Assembly: GCF_014673495.1 (NCBI RefSeq)
Contig: NZ_CP051006.1
Coordinates: 62,001 to 126,000, forward strand
Origin: Streptomyces griseofuscus
GTDB taxonomy: Bacteria; Actinomycetota; Actinomycetes; Streptomycetales; Streptomycetaceae
DNA: 64,000 nucleotides
Reading direction: 5' to 3'
Both the position numbers and the translations under genes were made by a program. The notes beneath the pieces were generated by a model. It was not told the DNA's origin and searched no databases. It saw nothing but the letters and a program-made list of their open reading frames with translations. Shown here piece after piece: positions 33,428 through 41,574 of the stretch; positions within the stretch are counted from its first letter, which is position 1; each line of letters begins with the position of its first letter.

Positions 33428-33715
33428 CTACCGGAGTTTGCCGCGTCCGCCTCCGGGCGCCGCAGCGCCACGCTTGCCGTGGACGGGCCGGCGTCCCAGC
33501 CGGGGCCGACGGGGTTCGCCTTCCAGCCCGCCCGCTCGCCGGGCCAACTCCCCCAGCTTCTCCTCCGACAGCCCGGACATCTCCACGGCCTCACGGACGA
33601 CCGCCCCACAGCCCGGCTTGGAGCAGTGCGCAGACGATACGGGAGGCCCGGACACCGGGTTCTCGGGCGGAAGGTAGACGGCCCCGCATCCGACGCACAG
33701 GAAGATCGGTCGCAT
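33428..33715 (-). CDS. Zinc-ribbon miniprotein
   Basis: A 95-residue protein from ATG 33715 with GGAGGAGA upstream. MRPIFLCVGCGAVYLPPENP then SSAHCSKPGCGAVVREAVEM gives a four-cysteine zinc ribbon (CxxC ... CxxxxC), followed by an acidic helix (GLSEEKLGELARRAGGLE) and a basic Arg/Pro/Gly tail. It is probably a nucleic-acid- or protein-binding adapter. It lies 15 bases downstream of the CxxCxGxG miniprotein and is likely co-transcribed with it. The start of this gene is duplicated at 22325-22440. Confidence 0.75.
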   Translation of the reverse strand: MRPIFLCVGCGAVYLPPENPVSGPPVSSAHCSKPGCGAVVREAVEMSGLSEEKLGELARRAGGLEGEPRRPRLGRRPVHGKRGAAAPGGGRGKLR

Positions 33716-33776
33716 GGTGCTCTCCTCCGTCAGCCCTGGCCACTGCCATGACAAGCTCCACAGGACCCGGTCCACG
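33600..33776. repeat. 177-bp duplication, copy B
   Basis: Direct repeat of 22325-22501 with one mismatch. Here it lies inside two intact overlapping-context genes, so this is the parental copy. Confidence 0.9.
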
Positions 33777-33885
33777 ATCGCGTGACGGGTACCTGATTGC
33801 CGTTCTTGTCGAGTTCGACAGTGTGCTCGGTGTGTTCGGTCAGTCCGCTACCACCGCAGGCACCGCAGGACTGGTCCTCAGACAT
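33730..33885 (-). CDS. 51-residue DnaJ-type zinc-finger miniprotein
   Basis: From ATG 33885: MSEDQSCGACGGSGLTEHTE, then HTVELDKNGNQVPVTRSW and TGSCGACHGSGQG. The two CxxCxGxG boxes (CGACGGSG, CGACHGSG) are the same as in DnaJ cysteine-rich domains and together bind one zinc; the middle forms a beta hairpin. Similar stand-alone miniproteins are frequent in Streptomyces and may act as small chaperone-like or RNA-binding factors. It is first of a pair with the zinc-ribbon gene. Confidence 0.75.
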   Translation of the reverse strand: MSEDQSCGACGGSGLTEHTEHTVELDKNGNQVPVTRSWTGSCGACHGSGQG

Positions 33886-34411
33886 GTGACCAGGATGCCC
33901 TATTCGTAGGAGGGCTGTCAGGGCGTGGGGCGCATAGTCGCTCTTGTGGTGGGTTCCTGACCGAGCACGCCAGGCAGTTCGTCCTCGTTTCGTCCACCAC
34001 CACGCTCCACGCGCAAAGGCAGGCCGCCACCTGCTCGCTGACCAGTACGGCGGCCAACTCCTCGGCCGCGTCGGAACGTATGCAGCAACAGGGCAGCGCT
34101 CGCGCCACCCTGGTGACGCCCTTCGCGGGGCATCTCGGCCTCGCCGAGCATCGGAAGCAGGAGAGAAGGCGCTGTGTGCTGTCGGTCGGATCCTCACTGC
34201 TGTTCTGTGCGGCCTCAGCGAGCGGGACAAGCTCCGCCCAGGACAGTCCAGGCCGGCCTCGTGGCAACGAGACCTCGCCTGCCCGGGTGCTGGTACGCCG
34301 CCGGATCGCCGCGAACATCTCGGCCAGGTACTTCGTGATCGGAAAATCGAGGAACTGACCATGAGAGGGGCACATCTCGCGACATGCGGAAGGACTCAAG
34401 CCCACCACGAC
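33886..34411. other. Unassigned region upstream of the CRISPR remnant
   Basis: A minus-strand frame contains protein-like runs (TKYLAEMFAAIRRRTSTRAG, EELAAVLVSEQVAACLCAW) but has no matching family and changes quality along its length; probably a decayed gene. Nothing else is visible. Confidence 0.3.
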
Positions 34412-34500
34412 GGGGCATCCCTACGGGCGCAAGGAGCAGACGACCGGAGACTTCCGCCCGGTCGTGAACCAGGGATCATCCCCGCAGCCGCGGGGAGCAG
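34412..34500. CRISPR. Two-repeat remnant of a type I-E CRISPR array
   Basis: Repeat 2 (34473-34500) begins GGATCATCCCCGCAGCCGCG and ends GGGAGCAG. It matches the Streptomyces type I-E pattern (GGAnCATCCCCGCnnnnGCGGGGAGCA[CG]) with the CCCCGC/GCGGGG hairpin. Repeat 1 (34412-34439) has the same length, matches at 20 of 28 positions and has lost the hairpin, as the terminal repeat of an array often does. The 33-base spacer gives the expected 61-base period. The next period downstream shows no repeat and no cas gene is in the window. Confidence 0.5.
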
Positions 34501-34821
34501 ACTTCCTGACCGGCGGCTTTACCGCTCCACAGACGCGTTTCCGTGGACTTTTGCAGTCTCCGGAAAACGCCGCATGTCTCCTATCTCCTCATGCCGTGGC
34601 AGCAGGCAAGCATCGTCATTCGGGGGCCGGGACTCCGCTGCATCGTCCGGCTGCCTGGGTGTTCATCCATGCACGAGCGGAGACGGCCTTGGGTCCAAGG
34701 GTCCCAGGGTTCTCCTGTAGCCGTGCGGCTTCTCCAGCAGGACTCCGGCTGGACGCCGGGCTGCTGGCTGGAAGCCGCGGCCTCAAACTCTGGCCGGCTG
34801 CGCGGTCCCGGACAGGGCCGC
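34501..34821. other. Region without a clear gene
   Basis: Only shadow frames. No repeat continues the CRISPR period here. Confidence 0.3.
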
Positions 34822-35331
34822 TCATGCCGCTCGGCCGGGAAGGAGTGCGGGACGTGGCTGTCGCGAGCTGATTCCTTCCAGTTCGTCGACCGGAACGGAG
34901 GCGCACGTGGTGCAGCGGTCGTCGCTGTCGGGGCGGGCGCGGCGGGGGGTTGGGCCGGGGCATGTGCGGCAGAGCGGCCAGTGGAGGCAGGCGGGGCAGA
35001 GGTCTTCGCCGGGGGCGGTTCGGGGGGCGCCGCAGCCGGTGCATTCGACGAGGGCGCGGTAGGCCAGGGCCTCGCTCACTGTGCGCGCGGCTGCGGAGGT
35101 GGTTGGCTGTGGTGGCGGGGTGTCCCGCGGGGGGTGGCCGTCGCGGTCGGCGCCGGCGAGGGCGGGTGGTGGGTATGCCTGGGCGGTGCGGAGGCGGGCG
35201 GCGATGATCGCGCCGACCGTGGTGCGGACCGGGTGTGGCAGCGACCGGGCAGCGATGACGTGTTGTAGCTGCTCTCGGCTCCAGCCCAGAGACCGAAGCG
35301 CAGACGGAAACCGACCGGCCGGGGCAGACAC
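34822..35331 (-). CDS. Cysteine-rich protein, C-terminal part of an HTH-type protein
   Basis: A 169-residue frame from ATG 35331. It opens with a helical region, LRSLGWSREQLQHVIAARSL then RTTVGAIIAARLRTAQAYPP, typical of the second half of Streptomyces proteins whose N-terminus is a helix-turn-helix. The end has zinc-type cysteines (VECTGCGAPRTAPGEDLCPA then LCRTCPG and DDRCTTC), three CxxC pairs, probably a zinc ribbon plus a finger. It may lack its N-terminal DNA-binding domain. Role: probable DNA- or RNA-binding regulator. Confidence 0.5.
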   Translation of the reverse strand: MSAPAGRFPSALRSLGWSREQLQHVIAARSLPHPVRTTVGAIIAARLRTAQAYPPPALAGADRDGHPPRDTPPPQPTTSAAARTVSEALAYRALVECTGCGAPRTAPGEDLCPACLHWPLCRTCPGPTPRRARPDSDDRCTTCASVPVDELEGISSRQPRPALLPGRAA

Positions 35332-35707
35332 CTGCGCGGCGCGTCAAAGGCACCAGGACGGAGGAGAACAGGACCCTGGGGCGGACGCCGCAGAGAAAGG
35401 CAGTGCGAGGAACCCCGTCAGCCACGCTCGGTCGCTTCAGCAGCTGCTCGCCTGGCCCCCACCGCGTTTGGTCGCGCCTCGTCTCTTCGGTGATCAACAG
35501 CCTCGCCAGTACGTTGCCCGGCGGCGACAAACCGGAAGGGCAGGCAGCACGGCGAGCGGAACGGGATGAACGGGTGTTGCGGATTGCGGTGTGGTGCTGA
35601 TCGAGAGCGACTGATCCCCACCCTTGTGAGTGACAGCGCCCTGGTGGGCGTTGGCGCCTGGCCGCTACGTTCCCCCTGACTTGGTGATCGAAGGGGGAGG
35701 GCGTGGG
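35332..35707. other. Intergenic region
   Basis: Nothing recognisable apart from the ribosome site GGGGGAGG at about 35694 that serves the next gene. Confidence 0.3.
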
Positions 35708-36196
35708 ATGGGCAAGCAGCGGGTCGCGTTACGGGGGCTGCGGATCCTGATGTGGGTGGTGATCGCGGTCGAGGTGCCGATGTACCTGGTGTGGCTGGTC
35801 CAGGTCGGCTACCGGACCGGGCAGCAGCTCCCCCGCGGCGACGTCGCCCGGTGGGCGCCGCCTGTGCTGCTGCCGCCGGCCGCCGTGCTGTTCTGTGTGG
35901 CGGCGGGCTGGGCGTGGTGGGGCGCGGTGATGGCCGGCACTCGGTCGCCGCTGCGGGAGCGGTGGATCCTGGCGTCGTTGGCGTTCGTCGCCGCCTTCTC
36001 GGTGTTCTGCGGAGTGGCCTCGGTCGAGGACCCGTCGTTCCCGGTGGGCCTGCTGATCGCCACCGTGACCGCGCTCGGCATGACCGGGCTGTTCTTCATC
36101 CCGGCCGCCGCCTCCCGCCAGCTGCCCGACGTCATCCGCCGGAGCTCCCGACGCACGACGGACACGCCGGGCGAGGCGGCCCCGGGTCCGCGGTAG
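35708..36196 (+). CDS. Four-helix membrane protein
   Basis: A 162-residue protein from ATG 35708, with GGGGGAGG upstream (a start at 35630 is ignored). Four membrane helices: ILMWVVIAVEVPMYLVWLVQ, VLLPPAAVLFCVAAGWAWWG, ILASLAFVAAFSVFCGVASV and LLIATVTALGMTGLFFIPAA, then a basic cytosolic tail (IRRSSRRTTDTPGE). No family is recognised. It has no obvious partner; the next frame is a broken gene. Confidence 0.75.
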   Translation: MGKQRVALRGLRILMWVVIAVEVPMYLVWLVQVGYRTGQQLPRGDVARWAPPVLLPPAAVLFCVAAGWAWWGAVMAGTRSPLRERWILASLAFVAAFSVFCGVASVEDPSFPVGLLIATVTALGMTGLFFIPAAASRQLPDVIRRSSRRTTDTPGEAAPGPR

Positions 36197-36267
36197 GCCC
36201 GGCCGTCCGATTGCCTGGGGAATGGTGCGACGAGCATGCTTCACGTTCTGCGAGGAGAAGGGAGAGA

Positions 36268-36690
36268 GTGTCCGAACATGGCGACGCTGGCGTGGCTGAG
36301 GCGGCGCTCAGGAAGGCTGCTGAGCTGCTGCCGGACGGCGGCACGGGCGACGGAGCCGAGCCGGCGCAGCAGGCGGTCCAGGAGGCTCTCCGGGCGCTTT
36401 CTGGCACGCAGGAGCTGGGCTGGACTCCCCGAGCAGGAGAAGCAGATCCAGGCGATGGTGCGCGAGCTGCGCACGGTCCGGCAGATGGACCGGCCGGGCG
36501 CCGGTCTGCTGCGTCGGCGTCGTCAGGGGCAGGCCCGCAAGCGCTACGTCGGCCTGGCCGTGTTCAGCGCCCCTCAGCTGGTGGACGAGGCCGAACTGCG
36601 TGGCCATCCTGCCATCCGCGGACGGTGCTGTAACCGGCCCCTTCCGCCCCCAGCGGCCCGGCCACACCGTCCAGATACCGCGGCATGATC
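36268..36690 (+). pseudogene. Frameshifted small hypothetical gene
   Basis: GTG 36268, with GGAG just before it, opens VSEHGDAGVAEAALRKAAEL then LPDGGTGDGAEPAQQAVQEA and LRALSGTQELGWT. The sensible continuation, PEQEKQIQAMVRELRTVRQM then DRPGAGLLRRRRQ, is in another frame after about 36430. Helical, charged, no signal or membrane helix. One indel would give a continuous protein of about 90-140 residues. The family is unknown. Confidence 0.4.
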
Positions 36691-37275
36691 ACGCCGGCCC
36701 CCGCCACTGTCACCCAAACGCCTCCGACACGCTTTCGTCGCGTCGATCGAGTGCCGGTCCCCCGGACAGAAGCTGGACGCGAAGCGTCTCGCCGCACTCA
36801 CGCCGCCCTCCGGGAAGGCACCGGGCCTCCTTGTTCCGCACCGACAGCACTTGGCTTCTGGCCGCAGCGCCAACCAGCGTGTACGCGACATCAACGCGCT
36901 CCGCAGACATCACGCACATCCGCTCTGTCTTCTCCTACCGATGCGTCCTGTCACACCCACCGTCGCGGAGGACGGAGGTGACGCACCAGGGGGCCAGGTC
37001 TCGTCCGCTTCGCAACGGGCTGCTGGATCGAGCCCGGCTCAAGGTCATGGTCGATTGCCGGAAGCGGAGAAGTGGTTCGTCTCGTCTCCTCGCCCCCAAG
37101 ATGAGGAGACGAACCCTTTCCGCGCCAGAGCCCTGTGCCGCGTACCGCCTCCGCCGGGGCTGTCCGGGCGGCGGATGCCGGAAGCGCGGTGCCATGCCCC
37201 GCTCGACGCATGCGCGGGGTGTGGCCCGCCTGAAGTCACCGCCCTCCGGGAGGGGAAGTTCGAGCCGCCGGGCGT
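36691..37275. other. Region without a clear gene
   Basis: Long but uninformative frames on both strands. The only structured item is the inverted repeat at 37074-37115. Confidence 0.3.
37074..37115. repeat. Inverted repeat
   Basis: GGTTCGTCTCGTCTCCTC and GAGGAGACGAACC pair as a 13-bp stem with a 3-base bulge and an 11-base loop. It could be a terminator for the minus-strand membrane-protein gene 160 bases away, or an orphan repeat. Confidence 0.4.
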
Positions 37276-37845
37276 TCAGTCGTTTCGCTCCGCGGACTTG
37301 AGGCGCAGCGCGGAGATGAGGAAGAAGACGCCGCCGAGGAAGGCGTACCCGGCGAGATTCGTGAGCGAGGCTCCGTCCTTGTCGGCCTGGAGGAAGAAGC
37401 TCGTGCCGGCGAGGGCGGAGATGGTCCCGCTCACGAGCATCGGCCACTGCCCTCCCATCCGGCGACGGACCAGGCCCACGGCAAGTTGCGTGATACCTGC
37501 CGTGACGGCCCAGACGCCCCAGACCCGCAGGACGGCCGGGATACCGGAGGCGAGTGCGAAGGCCAGGGCGATGCCGGCGAGAACGCTGAGCGCGATGTTG
37601 ACGGACAGCCTCCTCACCGCGTCGTCGGCCGTCCGGGCCGACCGCAGGTCGACCACCGCGCAGGCCGCGTCGAAGAGGGGGTAGAGCACCAGCAGTGTCC
37701 CGCTGAGCGGGCCCAGCCTGTCGGCCGTCGCGAACAGCAGGGCAGCCCAGACGGCGGCGAACGCGAAACGCAGGAGATACAGCCTGCGCAGAGCCGACGG
37801 GAGCTTTGTCAGGGCGGTGGGAGCGGGCTGGCTGACGGTGTTCAT
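37276..37845 (-). CDS. DUF308/HdeD-like membrane protein
   Basis: A 189-residue protein from ATG 37845. Six helices are visible, paired in three hairpins: LLRFAFAAVWAALLFATADR, GTLLVLYPLFDAACAVVDLR, LSVLAGIALAFALASGIPAV, WGVWAVTAGITQLAVGLVRR, PMLVSGTISALAGTSFFLQA and LAGYAFLGGVFFLISALRLK. The arrangement (short loops, GVWAVTAGITQL) resembles the DUF308/HdeD group of small integral membrane proteins linked to stress. It is divergent from a TetR gene with operators in the shared promoter, so it is the probable repression target. Confidence 0.88.
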   Translation of the reverse strand: MNTVSQPAPTALTKLPSALRRLYLLRFAFAAVWAALLFATADRLGPLSGTLLVLYPLFDAACAVVDLRSARTADDAVRRLSVNIALSVLAGIALAFALASGIPAVLRVWGVWAVTAGITQLAVGLVRRRMGGQWPMLVSGTISALAGTSFFLQADKDGASLTNLAGYAFLGGVFFLISALRLKSAERND

Positions 37846-37867
37846 GGCGGAGCACCTCTCAAGAGGA

Positions 37868-37935
37868 GGGAGAACGTTCGGTCTCCTCTTATCGTTGGGC
37901 TCGCCGGACCACCTGTCAAGACCGAACGTTCTCCC
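37868..37935. promoter_or_regulatory. Paired TetR operators around a divergent promoter
   Basis: GGGAGAACGTTCGGTCT (37868-37883 region) and its inverse AGACCGAACGTTCTCCC (37919-37935) lie 35 bases apart. On the minus strand TTGACA at 37918-37913 sits between them as a -35 element, with ACGATA 18 bases on as a possible -10. Each half contains the self-complementary core GAACGTTC. A TetR dimer on each copy would block both genes. Confidence 0.7.
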
Positions 37936-37955
37936 CCGCATGTAGGGTGGGAGCC

Positions 37956-38555
37956 ATGAACCGGAAGACAAAAGAGGGCGGCACATCCGCGGCCAGGGCG
38001 CGGCTGCTCGGGACGGCCGTGAGGATCTTCTACGCGGAGGGGATCCACGCCGTCGGTATCGACCGGATCATCGAAGAAGCGCAGGTGACGCGGGCGACCC
38101 TGTACCGCCACTTCTCCGGTAAGGAGGATCTCGTCCTTGCCTACCTCGAACAGGCCGACCAGGGCATCAGGGCCCAGCTGACGGCCGCCCGGAAGGATGC
38201 TCGAACGCCCGATGACAAGGTGCGCGCGGTCGGCCGCGCCATCGCCGACGGCATCCGGTCGGAGGGCTTCCGCGGCTGCGCCTTCCTCAACGCCGCGGCT
38301 GAGTATCCCGATCCGGCGCACCCGATCCACCAAGCCGTTCTCGCGCACCGGCAGTGGTTCCTCGACACCGTCACGGACCTGCTGGCGCAGGTCGGGAGTG
38401 CGCCCGCCGGGCCGGCGGGACGGCACTTCGTCATGCTCCGGGACGGCGCCATGGCCGCGGGGTGCCTCTCTGATCCGGGGATGATCACCGAGACGTTCAT
38501 GGAGGGCGTCGAAGGGATCCTGCGGGCCCGATCCGCGGCATATACGGCAAGCTGA
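37956..38555 (+). CDS. TetR-family transcriptional regulator
   Basis: A 199-residue protein from ATG 37956. The HTH is classical: ARARLLGTAVRIFYAEGIHA, VGIDRIIEEAQVTRATLYRH, FSGKEDLVLAYLEQ. The C-terminal ligand-binding domain has the LmrA/YxaF-like segment FRGCAFLNAAAEYPDPAHPI followed by HRQWFLDTVTDLLAQVG, a family that controls efflux or stress genes. It sits 110 bases from the divergent membrane-protein gene and most likely represses both genes through the paired operators. Confidence 0.93.
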   Translation: MNRKTKEGGTSAARARLLGTAVRIFYAEGIHAVGIDRIIEEAQVTRATLYRHFSGKEDLVLAYLEQADQGIRAQLTAARKDARTPDDKVRAVGRAIADGIRSEGFRGCAFLNAAAEYPDPAHPIHQAVLAHRQWFLDTVTDLLAQVGSAPAGPAGRHFVMLRDGAMAAGCLSDPGMITETFMEGVEGILRARSAAYTAS

Positions 38556-38639
38556 GCCCGCCTGCGTCGACGCGCTGCGGTCCACCCGGTGCGCACCGCG
38601 TCAGTGCGATCGGACGGTCCGGCACCGGCCCGGCGGGAG

Positions 38640-39290
38640 CGAGGGCGGGGCGCGGGACCCGCGGGACCGAAAAGCGGCGCCGGCCTGCCGGATGCCGGCT
38701 CGCCATGAAGCGCAGACAGCGGCCTTCTCGTCGCTGTGGATCTCGCTGCGGGCGAGGCGGCCGTGGTCGTCGACGGCGAAGTGGACGCGGTCGAAGCCCA
38801 CGCTGCTTCGCCGGGCCCGGCCGGCTTGCCGGCCCAGGACCTTGTGGCCGCCGCCGTCGGGGACCCGGCCGAGCTTCCTGACGTCGACGTGGACCGGTTC
38901 GCCCGGCCGGTCCCGTTCGTGGCGTCGGATCACTTCCCCTGTGGACCGGTGCAGGAAGGCGAGGCGGTTCAGGCCGTGCCGGAGTGAGGGTGCGGTGCAC
39001 GGCGGAGGCGGGCAGGCCCAGGATCGGTCCGATATGTGCGGGGCCCAGCTCGCGGTTCTGCCGCGGCCTGCAGACATGTGTCCCGGTGGCGGCCGCGGTC
39101 CGGTGCGCTGTCCTGTGGAGACGGCTGGAACGGTCGATGAGTCCGCTCTCGCCCCCGGACCGCCAGCCCCGGATCCACTTGTGGGCTGCGCAGCGGGAGA
39201 CGCCCTTCTCTGCGGCGCTGGGGGCTGCCGGAGCGGACACGTTCGACGAGCAGTCGCCCGCCGTGAACGGTCAGCCGGGCCGGCGCCATT
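38640..39290 (-). pseudogene. IS481-type transposase remnant
   Basis: Read from 39290: LTVHGGRLLVERVRSGSPQR, then in another frame GVSRCAAHKWIRGWRSGGES and GLIDRSSRLHRTAHRTAAAT (HTH segments), then LGPAHIGPILGLPASAVHRT. A third frame gives HGLNRLAFLHRSTGEVIRRH, RPGEPVHVDVRKLGRVPDGG (first catalytic Asp) and VGFDRVHFAVDDHGRLARSE (second Asp), where the sequence stops near 38690. At least two frameshifts and loss of the C-terminal Glu region make it dead. The family is confidently IS481. Confidence 0.8.
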
Positions 39291-39499
39291 CCATGACCGC
39301 CGCCGCTTCGGACAGGGAGTCAGGCGGGACCGCGACCGGTATCCGGTTCGCGATGAGTGACGCCGCGTCGGAGGTCGAACGGGCCCGTGGAGAGTCGGCG
39401 CCGGGCGAGGGCATGTTCACGGTCAGGGACTCTTCGTTCCGCCGGGCCGAGGGCATCGGCGTGTCCTACCGGACGGCAGCGGGCGCCGGGCAGGCGGTG
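39291..39499. other. Region without a clear gene
   Basis: Lies between the IS481 relic and the HTH gene remnant. It probably holds the decayed 3' part of the latter. Confidence 0.25.
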
Positions 39500-39736
39500 T
39501 CGAAGCAGCCGGCTCGTCAAGCTTGTTCAGCAGCCGCGCATACGCCTCACGCTCCGGCCCGCGCGGCTCGGTCGTCTTCTTGACCGCCTCCCGCCCGGCA
39601 CCGGCGCCCGGCGCACCTTCAGCGCGGCGGCGGCCTCATCCGGCGTCAGGCCATGTGCGACCCGCAGCCGCTCGCACTCCTGCGCCGGCGGCAGCGGGGA
39701 CCGGGACGCAACCAGCGCGTCGAACAACTCGGACAT
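39500..39736 (-). pseudogene. HTH protein remnant with a Tap-like N-terminus
   Basis: From ATG 39736, with GGGAGG upstream: MSELFDALVASRSPLPPAQE then CERLRVAHGLTPDEAAAALK is an XRE-like helix-turn-helix of the kind that opens Streptomyces telomere-associated (Tap) and related accessory proteins. After VRRAPV the frame shifts, and the expected KKTTEPRGPEREAYARLLNK then LDEPAAS is readable one frame over, down to about 39500. No further domain is present. Proteins with this start are typical of linear replicon ends and plasmids, but the fragment is too short to name. Confidence 0.55.
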
Positions 39737-39882
39737 GGCACACCTCCCGACGGCCTCCTCTGTCGGCGGGAGCACGAAGTGCCGACGTTCAACCGTGCGG
39801 ATCGCCTTCGAGGGGGCGGTGGCCTGGTACGGCGGGCGGCGCCCCGTGCAGATGGCCAAAGGCCCGCCACCGGACACCGCCG

Positions 39883-41394
39883 TCAGGCGTCCGCGACCCA
39901 GCTGCCGTGGAAGCCCAGGGGTACCCGGCCGGGCAGGTGTACCCGGGCCAGCGGGTGGCCGGTGAAGTCCTGCGCCGAGAGGATCACCAGGTCGGTTGCG
40001 CCGCGGTCGGGGTCGTTGACGTACGCCAACAGGTAGCCGTCGTCCTCGTCCCGCGCCCCGCGCCGCGGCACGAACACCGGCTCGCTGACCGCCGCGCCCC
40101 CGGGGAAGCGGTGGAGCTGCCCGCTGCCGCGCAACATGTCGTGCTTCACCAGGTAGTTCGAGAACTTCTCGTCGGGCGGCACTCCGTCGGCCGTCTCGTA
40201 CGCGCGCCACATCTCGGCCGCGCTGGCGGTGTACGCGTATCGGTGCCGGCGTGAGACCAGGGCTTCGTTGATGCGGGGGAACTCCTGCGGGCGGTCGTCC
40301 AGCCGGCTGCCGCGGAGCCGGCCCGCGCGCACGTCGACCGTCCAGCGGTCGAGCGTCGGCGATCCGGTCGCGGAGGGACCGCCCATGCCCCGGCCGGCCG
40401 CGTAGAACGGTGCGGGGAACCCTATGTACTCGAGCACGACGGTGTCGCCCTCGTCGTAGGCGTTGAGGGTGTGCGAGTAGTACACCGGGTCGATCTCGAA
40501 CCAGCGTGTGGTGCCGCCGGTTCGCGGCAGCAGCCCAACACGCATGGGGTGCCGGTCGTTCCACACGTACGGCACGATCGCGCCTGCCTGCGCGGCGGCG
40601 GCGTCGAAGGTGATCGGTACGTCCACGATCACCACGTACTTCTCGGTGAGCGCGAAGTCGTGCATCATCGGCGCGTCCGCGACGGGGATCCGTGTGGTCC
40701 GCACGACCCGGCCGGTCCGGTCGATCATGATGTGCCTGACGTGGTCCCAGGTGGGGTAGTACGCGATCGCGTGCAGTTCGTCGGCCACCGCGTCGTACTT
40801 GGTGTGCGCGGTGAACGCGCCCGTGAGGGTGGAATGGAAGTCGTACGGGCGGACGGTGTTGAGCTCACCGTCCAGTTCGTACGGCAGCGGCCCGCTCTCC
40901 TGCAGGGCCAGGATGCGGCCCTTGTACGGGATGACGTGCGTGTTGCACGCGAAGTCGTCCGGCGGTACCTGGCCAGGGTAGGTCTCCCCCAGTTTCGCCG
41001 TCACCTGCGAGGAGCGCACCCAGCGGTTGCGGTACCACTCCGCGTGCCCGCCACGGAGGCGGACCCCGTGCACCATGCCGTCGCCGAGCATCCAGTGATG
41101 AGCACGGACGTCCGCAAGGCGCAGCGGGTTCGGTCCGTTGCGCAGGTAGCGGCCGTCCAGATCGTGCGGGATCCGGCCCGTCACCTCGAGACCGAAGGCG
41201 GTCAACTCCTCGGTGACCGGCGCGAAAGCACCTTCCAGGTACGGTGTCGCCCCGATCGCCTCGCTCTTCCCTGCCGCGGGAGCCGCCCGTGCGGCGGCCG
41301 TGAAGAAGCCGGGACCGAGACCGCTCCCGACCACGCTGCCCGCTGCCGCGACCGCGGCGCCCTTGAGGAGTCTGCGCCGTGTGTGACTGGCCAT
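39883..41394 (-). CDS. Tat-exported carotenoid cleavage oxygenase
   Basis: A 503-residue protein from ATG 41394 (upstream in-frame extension ignored; GGGG precedes this start). The N-terminus TRRRLLKGAAVAAAGSVVGS is a twin-arginine signal, so a folded, metal-loaded enzyme is exported. The seven-bladed oxygenase fold has its four iron-binding histidines in DDFACNTHVIPYKG, GAFTAHTKYDAV, PMMHDFALTEKY and, at the end, GFHGSWVADA. LDGRYLRNGPNPL and GDGMVHGVRLRGG are also diagnostic. Such enzymes cleave double bonds of carotenoids or stilbene-like phenolics with O2. No carotenoid synthesis genes are nearby. The TetR gene upstream on the same strand probably regulates it. Confidence 0.92.
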   Translation of the reverse strand: MASHTRRRLLKGAAVAAAGSVVGSGLGPGFFTAAARAAPAAGKSEAIGATPYLEGAFAPVTEELTAFGLEVTGRIPHDLDGRYLRNGPNPLRLADVRAHHWMLGDGMVHGVRLRGGHAEWYRNRWVRSSQVTAKLGETYPGQVPPDDFACNTHVIPYKGRILALQESGPLPYELDGELNTVRPYDFHSTLTGAFTAHTKYDAVADELHAIAYYPTWDHVRHIMIDRTGRVVRTTRIPVADAPMMHDFALTEKYVVIVDVPITFDAAAAQAGAIVPYVWNDRHPMRVGLLPRTGGTTRWFEIDPVYYSHTLNAYDEGDTVVLEYIGFPAPFYAAGRGMGGPSATGSPTLDRWTVDVRAGRLRGSRLDDRPQEFPRINEALVSRRHRYAYTASAAEMWRAYETADGVPPDEKFSNYLVKHDMLRGSGQLHRFPGGAAVSEPVFVPRRGARDEDDGYLLAYVNDPDRGATDLVILSAQDFTGHPLARVHLPGRVPLGFHGSWVADA

Positions 41395-41574
41395 CACGTT
41401 TCCCCGCTCCCGTGTCGATGTCCGGCGCCGCCCCGGCTCCGGTGACGGGAACAACCCTCCTCCCCGGCGGCCCGTGAAACAGTCGGCCCAGCCCCCGAAA
41501 CAGGGGTGCTGCTGACACCACCACCCCCGGCGACATGGCTCCACCGGAGGACGGCCAGGCTGGTGCGATGCCAC

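Noticed and set aside
34530..34561. A third CRISPR repeat one period downstream
   Set aside because: The sequence there has no similarity to the repeat, so only two repeats are claimed.
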